Shown: positions 17,902 through 27,319, counted from the first letter of the stretch. The stretch is DNA of 64,000 nt from Streptomyces mobaraensis NBRC 13819 = DSM 40847 (GCF_017916255.1 NZ_CP072827.1:6473501-6537500); one strand, 5' to 3'. Translations and numbers: made by a program. The notes: generated from the letters alone by a model not told the origin.

Positions 17902-18894
17902 TTGTACCTCGCCAACCCCGACCGCTACGCCACCATGCCCTACCGCCGCGCGGGCCGCAGCGGACTGAAGCTCCCCGCCGTCTCCCTCGGCCTGTGGCAC
18001 AACTTCGGCACCGACCGCGACCTCGACACCCAGCGCGCCCTCGTCACCCACGCGTTCGACCACGGCGTCACCCACTTCGACCTGGCCGACAACTACGGCC
18101 CGCCGCCGGGAGCGGCCGAGACCGCGTTCGGCCGGGTGCTCGACGGCGGGCTGCGCGCCCACCGCGACGAAATGGTCGTCTCCACCAAGGCCGGCTACCT
18201 GATGTGGCCCGGCCCGTACGGCGAGTGGGGCTCCCGCAAGCACCTGCTGGCCTCCCTCGACCGGAGCCTGCGCCGCATGGGCCTGGAGTACGTGGACGTC
18301 TTCTACTCCCACCGCCCGGACCCCGGCACCCCGCTGGAGGAGACCATGGGCGCCCTGGCCACGGCCGTCCGGCAGGGCAAGGCCCTCTACGCCGGCGTCT
18401 CCAACTACCCGCCGGAGCAGACCCGCGAGGCCGCCCGCATCCTCCGCGACCTCGGCACCCCGCTCCTCCTCCACCAGCCCCGCTACTCCCTCCTCGACCG
18501 CGCCCCCGAGGAGGAACTGTTCGACGCGCTCGACGAACTCGGGGTCGGCGCGATCGTCTACTCGCCCCTCGCCCAGGGCCTGCTGACCGACCGCTACCTC
18601 GACGGCATCCCGCCCGGTTCCCGGGCGGCCGGCGCCAGCCCGTTCCTCACCTCGGCCGACGTCACGCCCGAACTCGTCGTCCGGTTGCGGGCGTTGAACG
18701 ACGTGGCCGTCAAGCGCGGCCAGACCCTGGCGCAGCTCGCGCTGGCGTGGGTGCTGCGGTCCACGGTGACCTCCGTGATCGTCGGGGCCAGCAGTACGGC
18801 GCAGCTCGACGACAGCCTGGCCGCGACCCGGAACCTCACCTTCACGGAGGAGGAACTGGCCCTCGTCGACGCCGCGCTGGAACCCGCCTCCTGA
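17902..18894 (+). CDS. aldo/keto reductase, L-glyceraldehyde-3-phosphate reductase-like
   Basis: 330 residues from the TTG at 17902, chosen because MYLANPDRYATMPYRRAGRS is the usual family beginning; the frame continues upstream to 17836 without support. It is a TIM-barrel NADPH-dependent reductase of the YghZ/AKR14 branch. The catalytic residues are Asp and Tyr in FDLADNYGPPPG, Lys in VVSTKAGYLMWPG and His in DVFYSHRPDPGTP. The C-terminal cofactor region is SVIVGASSTAQLDDSLAA. Probable role: detoxifying reduction of L-glyceraldehyde 3-phosphate or methylglyoxal-like aldehydes. It is convergent with the ABC exporter gene. Confidence 0.9.
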   Translation: MYLANPDRYATMPYRRAGRSGLKLPAVSLGLWHNFGTDRDLDTQRALVTHAFDHGVTHFDLADNYGPPPGAAETAFGRVLDGGLRAHRDEMVVSTKAGYLMWPGPYGEWGSRKHLLASLDRSLRRMGLEYVDVFYSHRPDPGTPLEETMGALATAVRQGKALYAGVSNYPPEQTREAARILRDLGTPLLLHQPRYSLLDRAPEEELFDALDELGVGAIVYSPLAQGLLTDRYLDGIPPGSRAAGASPFLTSADVTPELVVRLRALNDVAVKRGQTLAQLALAWVLRSTVTSVIVGASSTAQLDDSLAATRNLTFTEEELALVDAALEPAS

Positions 18895-18999
18895 CGACGG
18901 CGGCGACCGCGACAGCGACGGCAACGGCAACGGAAACGGCAACGGTATGGCGACGGCGCCGGGGTGCTCGCCCGCGAACCCCCGGCGCCGCCGCGCCCC

Positions 19000-21054
19000 T
19001 CACCGCGCCGCGCTGCCCTCCTCCGCGTCGTCGGGCATCCGCCGCCCCGGCACCCGCACGTCCTGGTACTGGGCGCGCTGCATCTCGTACAGCTCGCGGA
19101 AGAGGCCGGCGGCCGACGGGCGCAGCAGTTCCTCGAAGGTGCCGGACTCGACCAACTCGCCCTTGTCCAGGACGTGGATGAGGTCCGCGTGCCGGACGGA
19201 GGCGAGGCGGTGGGTGATCAGGACGACCGTCTGCCCGCCGTCCGCCAGTTTGCGGATCCGCTCGAAGACCTCCAGCTCCGCGCGCGCGTCGAGGGCGGAG
19301 GTCGGCTCGTCGACGATCAGGATGTCCGCGTCGCGGTAGCGGGCGCGGGCGATGCCGAGCCGCTGCCACTGGCCGCCGGAGATCTGGTGCCCGCCCCGGT
19401 AGCCCTTCGACAGCAGGGTGTCCCAGCCGTGCGGCAGCTCCGCCACCACCGTGTCGGCGCCGGTGTACGCGGCGGCCTCCTCCACCGCCGCCTGGTCCAC
19501 CGGCCGGTCCGGGCGGCCGACGGCGACGTTCATCCGGCAGGTGAACGGCCAGCGGTGGAAGTCCTGTCCGACCATGCCGATCCGCGACCACAGCCGGTCG
19601 CGGTCCAGGGTGCGGGCGTCGACGCCGTCCCACCGGACGGCGCCCGCGTCCGGGTGGTACAGGCCGGCCAGCAGCTTCGATACGGTCGTCTTGCCCGAGC
19701 CGTTCTCGCCGACCAGGGCGACGATCCGGCCGGCCGGGATGTCGAGGGTGACGTCCTTGAGGGCCGGCCGTTTGCGCTCGGCGGGTTTCTCCGCCCCGCC
19801 CTGCCCGTCGTCGTCCTGCCCGTCGTCGTCCTCCGGGTAGTGGAAGGTGACGTTCTCGAAGCGGATCGACGACACCTTGTCCGGCACCGGTTCGCCGCCT
19901 GACGGGATCGTGTACTTCCGCGCCTCCGTGAAGAGCCGCTCCAGGTCCCCGACGTAGGCCGACTCCTCGTACAGGTTGTTGACCTGGAGGACGAGGGCGG
20001 TCAGGCTCTGCCCGCCGCCGCGGATGGCCAGGACGGCCGTGCCCGCGATGGACAGCGACATCACGCCCGTGGCCAGCAGCGCGCCCAGCGACGTGTACGT
20101 CAGGGCGGCGGCCAGCCCGGTCAGGGCGGAGGCCAGCAGCCGGACCCGGGCCCGGCCGGTCGCCAGCCGGGACTGCTCGGCCTCGGACGCCTCGGCCATC
20201 GCGCGGAAGTGGCGCAGCAGGAACGGGCCGACGTCGTGGACGCGGATCTCCGCGGCGGGGCCCGTCCGCATCAGCGTCTGCGTCAGCAGCCGGCCCGCCC
20301 GGGCGTGCTGCATCCAGCGCAGGTAACTGGCGTACCGGGCGCGGGCGCTGCGCAGCGAGGCCCAGGAGCGGGGGACGGTCATCAGGATCAGCAGCGGCAG
20401 CAGCACCGGGTGCAGGACGGTGAGGACGCCGGCCGCCGCCGCGAAGCTCACCAGGGAACCGATCACTCCCGTGCACACCTTGACCATGCGGCGGGCGGAA
20501 CCCGCTCCGTACTGGGCGGAGTCCATCAGCCGGTTGAAGCGGGCGTCCTCGATCGCCGCCAGCTCCACCCGCGCGACCCGCGCCAGGTACATCTCGGTGG
20601 CCACCCGTTCCACCTTGGGCTCCAGCCGGCCGGTACCGGCCGTGGACGCGGCGTCGGCCAGCGCGCCCACGACCCCGGTCACCGCGACGCCGATCATGGC
20701 GGGGACCGCGGACTGCACCCGGTGGCCGATCGTCCCCGCGGCCAGGACGGTCGCCAGCACGCTGTTGACCGCGATCAGTCCCACGGCCTGCCCGATGCCC
20801 CGGACCAGCTCGCCCAGGCCCACGGTCCACAGCGCGCGGCGGTCGGCGCGCAGGGCCAGGCGCGCGGTGAACGCCACCATGCGGGGCAGTTGCAGCGCCA
20901 TCGCCCACAGCGACATCTCGAAGTAGGCGTTGTGGTGGTCGGCCCAGCGCGCGTCGTACAGCAACGGCCCGCCGAACAGCAGCCGTTCGGACGCGGACCC
21001 CTCGCCGGCCTCCGTCCCCTCGCGCACGCCCCGCGTTCCTCGGGTGATCCTCAC
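19000..21054 (-). CDS. ABC exporter, fused membrane and ATPase domains
   Basis: 684-residue half-transporter. An N-terminal membrane domain of about six helices (residues about 50-340) precedes an ATPase with Walker A GENGSGKTT, signature ISGGQWQRLGIARA, Walker B ILIVDEPTSALD and switch His in ITHRLAS. It likely works as a homodimer exporting a lipid, peptide or metabolite. The start is the GTG at 21054, overlapping the stop of the Nudix gene (GTGA) after GGAGGGGAGGC; the long upstream frame belongs to that gene. A His/Asp-rich linker YPEDDDGQDDDGQGG sits just before the ATPase core. The substrate is unknown. Confidence 0.9.
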   Translation of the reverse strand: MRITRGTRGVREGTEAGEGSASERLLFGGPLLYDARWADHHNAYFEMSLWAMALQLPRMVAFTARLALRADRRALWTVGLGELVRGIGQAVGLIAVNSVLATVLAAGTIGHRVQSAVPAMIGVAVTGVVGALADAASTAGTGRLEPKVERVATEMYLARVARVELAAIEDARFNRLMDSAQYGAGSARRMVKVCTGVIGSLVSFAAAAGVLTVLHPVLLPLLILMTVPRSWASLRSARARYASYLRWMQHARAGRLLTQTLMRTGPAAEIRVHDVGPFLLRHFRAMAEASEAEQSRLATGRARVRLLASALTGLAAALTYTSLGALLATGVMSLSIAGTAVLAIRGGGQSLTALVLQVNNLYEESAYVGDLERLFTEARKYTIPSGGEPVPDKVSSIRFENVTFHYPEDDDGQDDDGQGGAEKPAERKRPALKDVTLDIPAGRIVALVGENGSGKTTVSKLLAGLYHPDAGAVRWDGVDARTLDRDRLWSRIGMVGQDFHRWPFTCRMNVAVGRPDRPVDQAAVEEAAAYTGADTVVAELPHGWDTLLSKGYRGGHQISGGQWQRLGIARARYRDADILIVDEPTSALDARAELEVFERIRKLADGGQTVVLITHRLASVRHADLIHVLDKGELVESGTFEELLRPSAAGLFRELYEMQRAQYQDVRVPGRRMPDDAEEGSAAR

Positions 21055-21584
21055 GCCTCCCCTCCGTCCGTGACGGTCCAGCCCTGGAGGGACAGCAGCG
21101 CCCCGGCGGTGAACTCGGCGAGCAGCGCCGCCGTGCGGGGCGTACGGGCGGCGGGCGGCCGGGCCGGATCGGCCCACACCGTCGCCGGCCGCGGCCGGCC
21201 GGTCCATCGCTGGGCGGTGAACACGACGGCGAGCCGCCCCCGCCCGCCCGCGGTACGGCGGTGGACCAGGTGGCAGAACTCCAGGTCGCCCGGGTCCACG
21301 CCGACGCCGGTCTGCCGCCGGACCTCGGACAGGGCGCGCGCGGTGACCGGTTCGCCGTGCCGCAGCACGCCGGTGGGCGGGGCGAGCGGGCCGGGCCGGG
21401 GGACGAGCAGCACGCGCCCGTCCTCCCGCTGCAGCAGCACGGTCACGTCGACCGGACAGGTGTCCGTGCCACGCGTGCCGGCCTCCTTGCGGCGCCGGCG
21501 AACCGGCGGACTCTGCACGGATCGGAATGCGAACGGCAAGGGCGCCTCCATGGTGGGCGAGTGACGTTCGTTGCGGTGATGCAC
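21051..21584 (-). CDS. Nudix-fold protein with degenerate Nudix box
   Basis: 177 residues starting at GTG 21584 after GAGGAGGCGC. The Nudix frame G-x5-E-x7 is kept (GVLRHGEPVTARALSEV) but the catalytic RExxEE part reads SEVRRQTGV: the Arg and both metal-binding Glu are replaced. The protein is therefore probably not an active hydrolase and may bind a nucleotide ligand. Its stop overlaps the ABC exporter start, so the two are co-translated and the protein may modulate or accompany the exporter. Confidence 0.75.
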   Translation of the reverse strand: MHHRNERHSPTMEAPLPFAFRSVQSPPVRRRRKEAGTRGTDTCPVDVTVLLQREDGRVLLVPRPGPLAPPTGVLRHGEPVTARALSEVRRQTGVGVDPGDLEFCHLVHRRTAGGRGRLAVVFTAQRWTGRPRPATVWADPARPPAARTPRTAALLAEFTAGALLSLQGWTVTDGGEA

Positions 21585-21943
21585 CGCGCCTCCTCATTGA
21601 CGGGCCGGATCGGACGGGTGCTCGGAAAAACGACCCCCGATCGGGGACGTCACGGCTCCCCAAGTGCGCCTGATCGAGCGGGAATTCGACCCGTCGTCAA
21701 TGGTCCAGCAATGACGGGCCGCGCGGCCCGCCGCCCGCTGTGCGATTCACCCGGGCGTGTCCCGTCACCCGATCCGGGCCTTGCGTTGCGGACGGGAACA
21801 CACCCGCCGACACCCCGGGAACGTTCCCCCACCACCCCCTCCCGTCCGCCACCGGACGCGGCGCGAACGCGGCTTTGCAACCGGCGGGGTGAACGCCTCG
21901 ACCGGACCGCGCGCGGGCGGTGTGCCCGCGGCCTGATGCGGCG
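21585..21943. other. intergenic region, no feature seen
   Basis: 359 bases upstream of the Nudix-ABC operon and downstream of the TetR gene. It presumably contains the operon promoter, but no convincing promoter pair or operator could be picked out. Confidence 0.5.
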
Positions 21944-22609
21944 CTACGTCACGACCGCCTGTGGCAGCCGGACCGGCGGGGGCAGCGGCGGGCCGGCCGG
22001 ATCGGCCCGCATGCCCTGGATCAACAGCGCGGCGAAGCGCCGTGAGGCGGCCACCGCGGCGGCCGGAGAGGCGGTCCGGATGCCGCCGTTGGCCATGAGC
22101 ACCATGATCAGGTCGTCCAGGACGAAGTCCGGGCGCAGCTTGCCGACCGCCTTGGCCCGGCGGGCGAGTTCGGCCGCCTTGCCCAGTGCCCGCTCCCGGT
22201 CCGCGGTGAAGTCGATCGCGCGGGGGTAGGCCGAGGCGAACGCCGCGGTGAACCCCCGGTCCCGCGCCCGCATTTCACACACCGCCTCGATCACCAGGCG
22301 GAAGCCGCGCCACGGGTCGGGGTCGGCCAGTCCCTCGTCGACGACAGCCGTGCAGGCCGTCATCCGCTCGCGGAAGGCTTCGGTGACCAGCACCTCCTTG
22401 GCCGGGAAGTGCCGGTAGAGGGTCGCGGGTCCTACCCCGGCACGCCGTGCGATCTCGCGCATCGCCACGTCCAGTCCCCGCTCGGCGAAGGTCGTGCGGG
22501 CCACGGCGAGGATGCGCTCCCGGTTGTCCCGGGCGTCGGAGCGCGGGGAGTGAGGCATGGGGGAGTGAGACAGCGGGGAGTGAGGCAAAGGGTCCGTCAC
22601 CACTCTCAC
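21944..22609 (-). CDS. TetR family transcriptional regulator
   Basis: Up to 221 residues. The HTH is MREIARRAGVGPATLYRHFP (about residues 46-65), followed by a helical ligand-binding domain. The N-terminus holds a repetitive PHSPLSHSPMPHSP stretch encoded by tandem gagtgaggc-like units. The start could be GTG 22609 or ATG 22558, neither with a clear ribosome-binding site. It is transcribed divergently from the quinone-oxidoreductase gene across about 42 bases, the standard arrangement for a repressor of its neighbour. GGACG (22621-22625) and CGTCC (22641-22645) form an inverted repeat in that gap. Confidence 0.88.
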   Translation of the reverse strand: MRVVTDPLPHSPLSHSPMPHSPRSDARDNRERILAVARTTFAERGLDVAMREIARRAGVGPATLYRHFPAKEVLVTEAFRERMTACTAVVDEGLADPDPWRGFRLVIEAVCEMRARDRGFTAAFASAYPRAIDFTADRERALGKAAELARRAKAVGKLRPDFVLDDLIMVLMANGGIRTASPAAAVAASRRFAALLIQGMRADPAGPPLPPPVRLPQAVVT

Positions 22610-22651
22610 TTTAGCCAGACGGACGGGGTGTTCCGACTAACGTCCGACGCC

Positions 22652-23581
22652 ATGAGAGCACTGACCTTCGCCGAGTACGGCCCCGCGAGCGTCCTGCGGG
22701 TCGCCGACGTACCGGAACCGCACGCGGGCCGGGACCGCATCCGGGTGCGCGTGCGGGCATCGGGCCTCACTCCCGCCGACTGCCGCTTGCGTGCGGGCCG
22801 GTTCCGCGACGTGGCGCCGCTGCGCCTGCCCCACGTGCTCGGCATGGACGCCGCGGGCGTCGTCGACGAGGTCGGCCCAGGGGTGACCGGCATCCGGCCG
22901 GGCGACGAGGTCTTCGGCCTCGTCGACGTGGCGGAACTCGGCGGCGCGAACGCCGAGTACGCGGTCCTGGCCGCCTGGGCGCGGAAGCCGGACGCGCTGA
23001 GCTGGGAGCAGGCCGGCGGCGCGGCCGGGAACGTCGAGACCGCCACGCGGGCCCTCGACCGGCTGAGGGTCGGCGCCGGCACGACTTTGCTGATCGAGGG
23101 CGCGGCCGGCGGGGTCGGCACGGTCGCCGTCCAACTCGCGGCGGCCCGCGGCGCGACCGTCATCGGTACGGCCGGGGTGCGCAACCACACGTTCGTCGCG
23201 GGGTTGGGGGCGACGCCGACCACCTACGGCCCCGGGCTGGAGGAGCGGGTCGCCACCCTGGCACCGGACGGAGTCGACGCCGCCCTGGACTGCGCGGGCT
23301 CCGGCTCGCTGCCCGCTCTGGTGGACCTCGCAGGAAGCCCGGACCGGGTGGTGACCATCGCCGACACGAACGCCGCGGAGCACGGGGTCCACCACACACG
23401 CTCGGCGGGCCCGGGAGCGGACCCGCAGGCGCTCGAAGGACTGGCCGTGGCCGCCGCTCTCGCCGGTCAGGGCCGCTTCACCGTGCCGGTCGCGGCCGTC
23501 TTCCCCCTCGACGACGCGGCCGCGGCCCACCGGCTGAGCGAGACCGGCCACGCCCGGGGAAAGATCGTGCTCACCCCCTAG
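22652..23581 (+). CDS. NADP-dependent quinone oxidoreductase-like MDR protein
   Basis: 309 residues of the zinc-free medium-chain dehydrogenase/reductase family. Conserved parts include LPHVLGMDAAGVVDEVGPGV (about 60-80), the nucleotide-binding loop IEGAAGGVGTVAVQLAAARG (about 148-167) and a C-terminal GRFTVPVAAVFPLDDAAAAH. No structural zinc-binding Cys cluster is present. Expected role: NADPH-dependent reduction of quinones or enones. The start is ATG 22652, at the family N-terminus; the longer frame overlaps the TetR gene. Probably controlled by the divergent TetR protein. Confidence 0.88.
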   Translation: MRALTFAEYGPASVLRVADVPEPHAGRDRIRVRVRASGLTPADCRLRAGRFRDVAPLRLPHVLGMDAAGVVDEVGPGVTGIRPGDEVFGLVDVAELGGANAEYAVLAAWARKPDALSWEQAGGAAGNVETATRALDRLRVGAGTTLLIEGAAGGVGTVAVQLAAARGATVIGTAGVRNHTFVAGLGATPTTYGPGLEERVATLAPDGVDAALDCAGSGSLPALVDLAGSPDRVVTIADTNAAEHGVHHTRSAGPGADPQALEGLAVAAALAGQGRFTVPVAAVFPLDDAAAAHRLSETGHARGKIVLTP

Positions 23582-23751
23582 TGCCGCAGCGTCGACGCAC
23601 CGGGCCCGTGCGGCGCGGCGGGTCACCGGGCGCCCCGGACGGAGGGGGAGGCGGCGGCGCGCCGCGCGTGTCCGTCCGCAAGAATCGCCTCCGCACGCAC
23701 CGACCCGGCCCAACGGCGGCCGGTCCGACGAGGACGACCCAAGGAGCGCAC

Positions 23752-24258
23752 ATGTCCGCCCCCTCCACCCCCGCCTTCCACGACGTGCGGATCGACGCCC
23801 TCACCGGCGGCCCCGCCGACCTCGCCCGGTACCGGGGCAAGGCCGTCCTCGTCGTCAACGTCGCCTCCCGGTGCGGCCTGACCCCGCAGTACGCCGCCCT
23901 GGAGAAGCTCCAGCAGCGGTACGCCGACCGCGGTTTCACCGTGCTGGGCGTTCCCTGCAACCAGTTCATGGGCCAGGAGCCCGGCAGCGCGGACGAGATC
24001 GCCACCTTCTGCTCGGCCACCTACGGTGTGACGTTCCCGCTGACGGAGAAGATCGACGTCAACGGCGAGCAGCGGCACCCGCTGTACGCCGGGCTCGTGG
24101 ACACTCCCGACGCCGAGGGGCACACCGGGGACATCCGCTGGAACTTCGAGAAGTTCGTCATCGCCCCCGACGGTACGGTGGCGGCCCGGTTCGGCCCGCG
24201 GACCGAGCCCGACGCCCCCGAGGTGACGGCCGCCATCGAGGCGGTGCTGCCCGCCTGA
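23752..24258 (+). CDS. glutathione peroxidase-family peroxidase (Cys type)
   Basis: 168 residues. The peroxidatic Cys lies in VVNVASRCGLTPQY (about residue 43). The second conserved block is LGVPCNQFMGQEPGS, and the Trp/Asn of the active site are in DIRWNFEKFVIAPDG. The enzyme carries Cys rather than selenocysteine. In actinomycetes, which lack glutathione, such enzymes usually take electrons from thioredoxin. Role: reduction of H2O2 and organic peroxides. It starts at ATG 23752 after AAGGAGCGCAC. Confidence 0.9.
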   Translation: MSAPSTPAFHDVRIDALTGGPADLARYRGKAVLVVNVASRCGLTPQYAALEKLQQRYADRGFTVLGVPCNQFMGQEPGSADEIATFCSATYGVTFPLTEKIDVNGEQRHPLYAGLVDTPDAEGHTGDIRWNFEKFVIAPDGTVAARFGPRTEPDAPEVTAAIEAVLPA

Positions 24259-24404
24259 CGCGGGGTGCCGGGCGGCGGACGTCGCCCGGCCGGGCGCGTG
24301 CGGTCCACGAGAGGCGGGGGCCGGAAGTCGCCTTGCCCTCAGACGGCCGGCCGGATGGCCAGGGCCGCCGCGACGGTGAGCGCGATCCGGCGGCCCCCGC
24401 CCCC

Positions 24405-24563
24405 CCGGAGCTCAAGGCATGCCACGCCTTCCTCGACGCCGGGGACACCCTGGTGTTCCCCGCCCTCGACCGCTACGGCCGGTCCCTCCAGGACCTGATC
24501 AACAGGGTGGCCGAGCTCCGCCGCCGCGAGTCGTCGCGCCGTTTCCACAGGTCGGCTTCTTGA
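24405..24563 (+). pseudogene. serine recombinase (resolvase) internal fragment
   Basis: Reading from 24405, about 45 residues match the middle of the resolvase catalytic domain. PELKACHAFLDAGDTLVFPA is followed by LDRYGRSLQDLINRVAELR, which is the GDTLVV..LDRLGRS region of resolvases. The N-terminal part with the catalytic Ser and the DNA-binding C-terminus are both missing, and the frame drifts into unrelated sequence and a stop. This is a relic of a mobile element or phage gene. Confidence 0.7.
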
Positions 24564-24722
24564 TCGTCGTTAAGGTACGTTAGGTACGTCAGATATGTAG
24601 ACGGAGGAAGCGCCACGGCCGTAACGCTTCCTGGACGCACGCCGCTTGACGTCGTGGACGCCCCGAGGGGGCGCTGGTCCACGGTCGAGAGAGCGGCCAT
24701 GACCCCCGTGACGGAGCAGGCG

Positions 24723-25079
24723 ATGCGAATCGGCGCCGATCAGGTGCAGCTGGACGAGTACGGGCGCACCTGTTACCAGGACGCACTCTTCACCGGCGAG
24801 GTCGAGGGGCACGCGGACAGCGGGCAGCTGGTGACGCTCTTCAGCTACGCCGACGGCGTCGAACACGGGCCGCAGCAGGCGTGGTGGCCGGACGGGACCA
24901 AGCGGACCGAGGGCGTTACCCGGATGGGCGCCGCCGTGGGTGAGTGGCGGCACTGGCACTCCAACGGCCGGCTGTCGGAGCTGGTCGTCCTGGACGAGCA
25001 CGGCCGGTTGATGAGGAGGCAGCGCTGGAACGCCGCCGGTGAGCTCACCATGGACAAAGCGGTCCGCCGACCCGGCTGA
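24723..25079 (+). CDS. YwqK-family (MORN-like) protein
   Basis: 118 residues from ATG 24723 (GGAGCAGGCG upstream); ATG 24699 and GTG 24654 are possible longer starts. Repeated MORN-like strands are visible: FTGEVEGHADSGQLVTLFSY, YADGVEHGPQQAWWPDGTKR, GAAVGEWRHWHSNGRLSELV. Proteins of this pattern are annotated as YwqK-type antitoxins, but no adjacent toxin is present, so the antitoxin role is not supported here. AT-richer GGTACGT repeats at 24574-24589 may belong to its promoter. Confidence 0.75.
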   Translation: MRIGADQVQLDEYGRTCYQDALFTGEVEGHADSGQLVTLFSYADGVEHGPQQAWWPDGTKRTEGVTRMGAAVGEWRHWHSNGRLSELVVLDEHGRLMRRQRWNAAGELTMDKAVRRPG

Positions 25080-25198
25080 TCCGGTCGTGCCGGGCGAACC
25101 GGCCTGAGGTTTCGTCGCTCGACCGAGTCGACCGAGTCACTCGTCCTGGCCCGGCGGGCTGTGGGGCCGGGCCCAGCGGGTGATGCCAGGCCCCGTCG

Positions 25199-25660
25199 TC
25201 AGCGGACGAAGATCCGGTGCGGATTCCGGGTGGCGGCGGGCTGGTCGCGATCCAGGCCGGCCCCTGGGTACGCCTTGCCCGTGCTCCTCACCCCGAAGCT
25301 GCCGAGTACGGCGAACAAGCCGGTCACGCCGGCCAGGCCCGGAGCAGCGCCGCCGCCCCCGATGAGGCAGGCGGTCACGATCAGGGCCACCCCGGCCAGA
25401 AGCATGACCCAGCCGAGCACGCCGCGGTTCTGCTTCTTCCGCGCCGCGGTCGGCGCCGAGTCCAGCACCACCCTGACCGGGACGCGGCAGTGGCCGCAGA
25501 CAGTGTCCAGGACGACGGACCCCGACTCCGGCCGGTGGACCGCACCGAGCGGGAACAGCTGCCACTGCGAGTGGTAGGTCGTGCTCCGCAGCCCCTCGGT
25601 GCGGGTCAGGCTCGCCCGGTGGCCCAGGCGTAGCCGCGATACGTGCACCGGCGTACTCAT
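25199..25660 (-). CDS. membrane protein with CxxC motif, unknown function
   Basis: 153 residues from ATG 25660. A soluble N-terminal part (about 1-75) contains VCGHCRVPVRVVLDS with a CxxC pair that could bind metal. Two hydrophobic helices follow (LGWVMLLAGVALIVTACLIG and the APGLAGVTGLFAVLGSFGV region), then a basic tail. I do not recognise the family. A much longer open frame upstream is only the reverse shadow of the GAPDH gene. Confidence 0.65.
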   Translation of the reverse strand: MSTPVHVSRLRLGHRASLTRTEGLRSTTYHSQWQLFPLGAVHRPESGSVVLDTVCGHCRVPVRVVLDSAPTAARKKQNRGVLGWVMLLAGVALIVTACLIGGGGAAPGLAGVTGLFAVLGSFGVRSTGKAYPGAGLDRDQPAATRNPHRIFVR

Positions 25661-25873
25661 GGCTCTCGTCCCCCTCCCGCGCCCGGCTTCCCCAGGCGCC
25701 CGCGCGGTCGGCATGTCAGTGAACGCATCGCCGCCGGTCTGTCGCGACGCCATCATCGGGTTCGGCCGGCACCGGCGTCCAGGAGTGTGAGGAACCAGCC
25801 ACCGCCACCCCTTGAGTCGTCGAACAGGCGTGGGGTTAGCATATGAGCGCCGCCTAGCTCGAAAGATACGCCT

Positions 25874-27319
25874 GTGACTGTCAATGACGACACGTTCGCC
25901 AACTGGAAGTACCGCGAGGAGATCGCGGAATCGATGATCCCGATCATCGGGAAGCTGCACCGGGAGCGGGACGTCACCGTCCTGGTCCACAGCCGCTCCC
26001 TGGTGAACAAGTCGGTGGTCAGCATCCTCAAGACCCACCGGTTCGCCCGGCAGATCGCGGGGGAGGAGCTCGCGGTCACCGAGACGATGCCGTTCCTGCG
26101 GGCGCTCACCACGCTCGACCTCGGGCCGTCGCAGATCGACATCGGCATGCTCGCCGCGACCTACCAGGCCGACGACCGCGGGCTGTCCGTGGAGGAGTTC
26201 ACCGCCGAGGCCGTCGCCGGGGCGCTGGGCGAGAACAAGATCGAGCGCCGTGAGCCGCGCGACGTCGTGCTGTACGGCTTCGGCCGCATCGGCCGCCTCC
26301 TCGCCCGGCTGCTGATCGAGAAGGCCGGCTCGGGCAACGGCCTGCGGCTGCGCGCCATCGTGGTCCGCAAGGGCGCGGGCCAGGACATCGTGAAGCGCGC
26401 CTCGCTGCTGCGGCGCGACTCCATCCACGGCCAGTTCCAGGGCACGATCACCGTCGACGAGGCGAACAGCCGGATCATCGCCAACGGCACCGAGATCCAG
26501 GTGATCTACTCCGACGACCCGACGACCGTGGACTACACGGCGTACGGGATCAAGGACGCCATCCTCATCGACAACACCGGCAAGTGGCGCGACCGCGAGG
26601 GCCTCTCCAAGCACCTTCAGCCGGGCATCGCCAAGGTCGTGCTGACGGCCCCGGGCAAGGGCGACGTCCCCAACGTCGTCCACGGCGTCAACCACGACAT
26701 GATCAAGCCGGACGAGCAGATCATCTCCTGCGCGTCCTGCACCACCAACGCGATCGTCCCGCCGCTGAAGGCGATGGCCGACGAGTACGGCGTCCTGAAC
26801 GGTCACGTGGAGACCGTCCACTCGTTCACCAACGACCAGAACCTGCTGGACAATTACCACAACTCCGACCGCCGTGGCCGCTCCGCGCCGCTGAACATGG
26901 TCATCACCGAGACCGGCGCCGCCTCCGCCGTCGCCAAGGCGCTGCCCGACCTCAAGGCGCGTATCACCGGCAGCTCCATCCGGGTCCCGGTGCCGGACGT
27001 CTCGATCGCCATCCTCAACCTGCGGCTGGCCCGCGAGACCACGCGCGAGGACGTCCTCGACTACCTCCGCAACGTGTCGCTGACCTCGCCGCTGAAGCGC
27101 CAGATCGACTTCATCAGCGCGCCCGACGCCGTGTCCAGCGACTTCATCGGCTCGCGCCACGCGTCGATCGTCGACGCCGGCGCCACCAAGGTCGAGGGCG
27201 ACAACGCGATCCTCTACCTCTGGTACGACAACGAGTTCGGCTACTCCTGCCAGGTCGTCCGCGTCGTCCAGTACGTCTCCGGGGTGGAGTACCCGACGTA
27301 CCCGGCGCCGCTGGCCTGA
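25874..27319 (+). CDS. gap: glyceraldehyde-3-phosphate dehydrogenase, long form
   Basis: 481 residues, about 140 longer than ordinary GAPDH at the N-terminus; this extended form is found in several actinomycetes. The NAD-binding loop is YGFGRIGRLLARLLIEKAGS (about 135). The active-site Cys is in SCASCTTNAIVPP (about 291), and the sugar-binding part includes RGRSAPLNMVITETGAASA and the C-terminal YDNEFGYSCQVVRVV. It interconverts glyceraldehyde 3-phosphate and 1,3-bisphosphoglycerate in glycolysis/gluconeogenesis. The start is GTG 25874 (MTVNDDTFANW). A strong hairpin terminator follows at 27344-27392. Confidence 0.93.
   Translation: MTVNDDTFANWKYREEIAESMIPIIGKLHRERDVTVLVHSRSLVNKSVVSILKTHRFARQIAGEELAVTETMPFLRALTTLDLGPSQIDIGMLAATYQADDRGLSVEEFTAEAVAGALGENKIERREPRDVVLYGFGRIGRLLARLLIEKAGSGNGLRLRAIVVRKGAGQDIVKRASLLRRDSIHGQFQGTITVDEANSRIIANGTEIQVIYSDDPTTVDYTAYGIKDAILIDNTGKWRDREGLSKHLQPGIAKVVLTAPGKGDVPNVVHGVNHDMIKPDEQIISCASCTTNAIVPPLKAMADEYGVLNGHVETVHSFTNDQNLLDNYHNSDRRGRSAPLNMVITETGAASAVAKALPDLKARITGSSIRVPVPDVSIAILNLRLARETTREDVLDYLRNVSLTSPLKRQIDFISAPDAVSSDFIGSRHASIVDAGATKVEGDNAILYLWYDNEFGYSCQVVRVVQYVSGVEYPTYPAPLA

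Noticed and set aside
24723..25079. Toxin-antitoxin module around the YwqK-like protein
   Set aside because: No toxin-like gene on either side; only a recombinase relic and a membrane protein.
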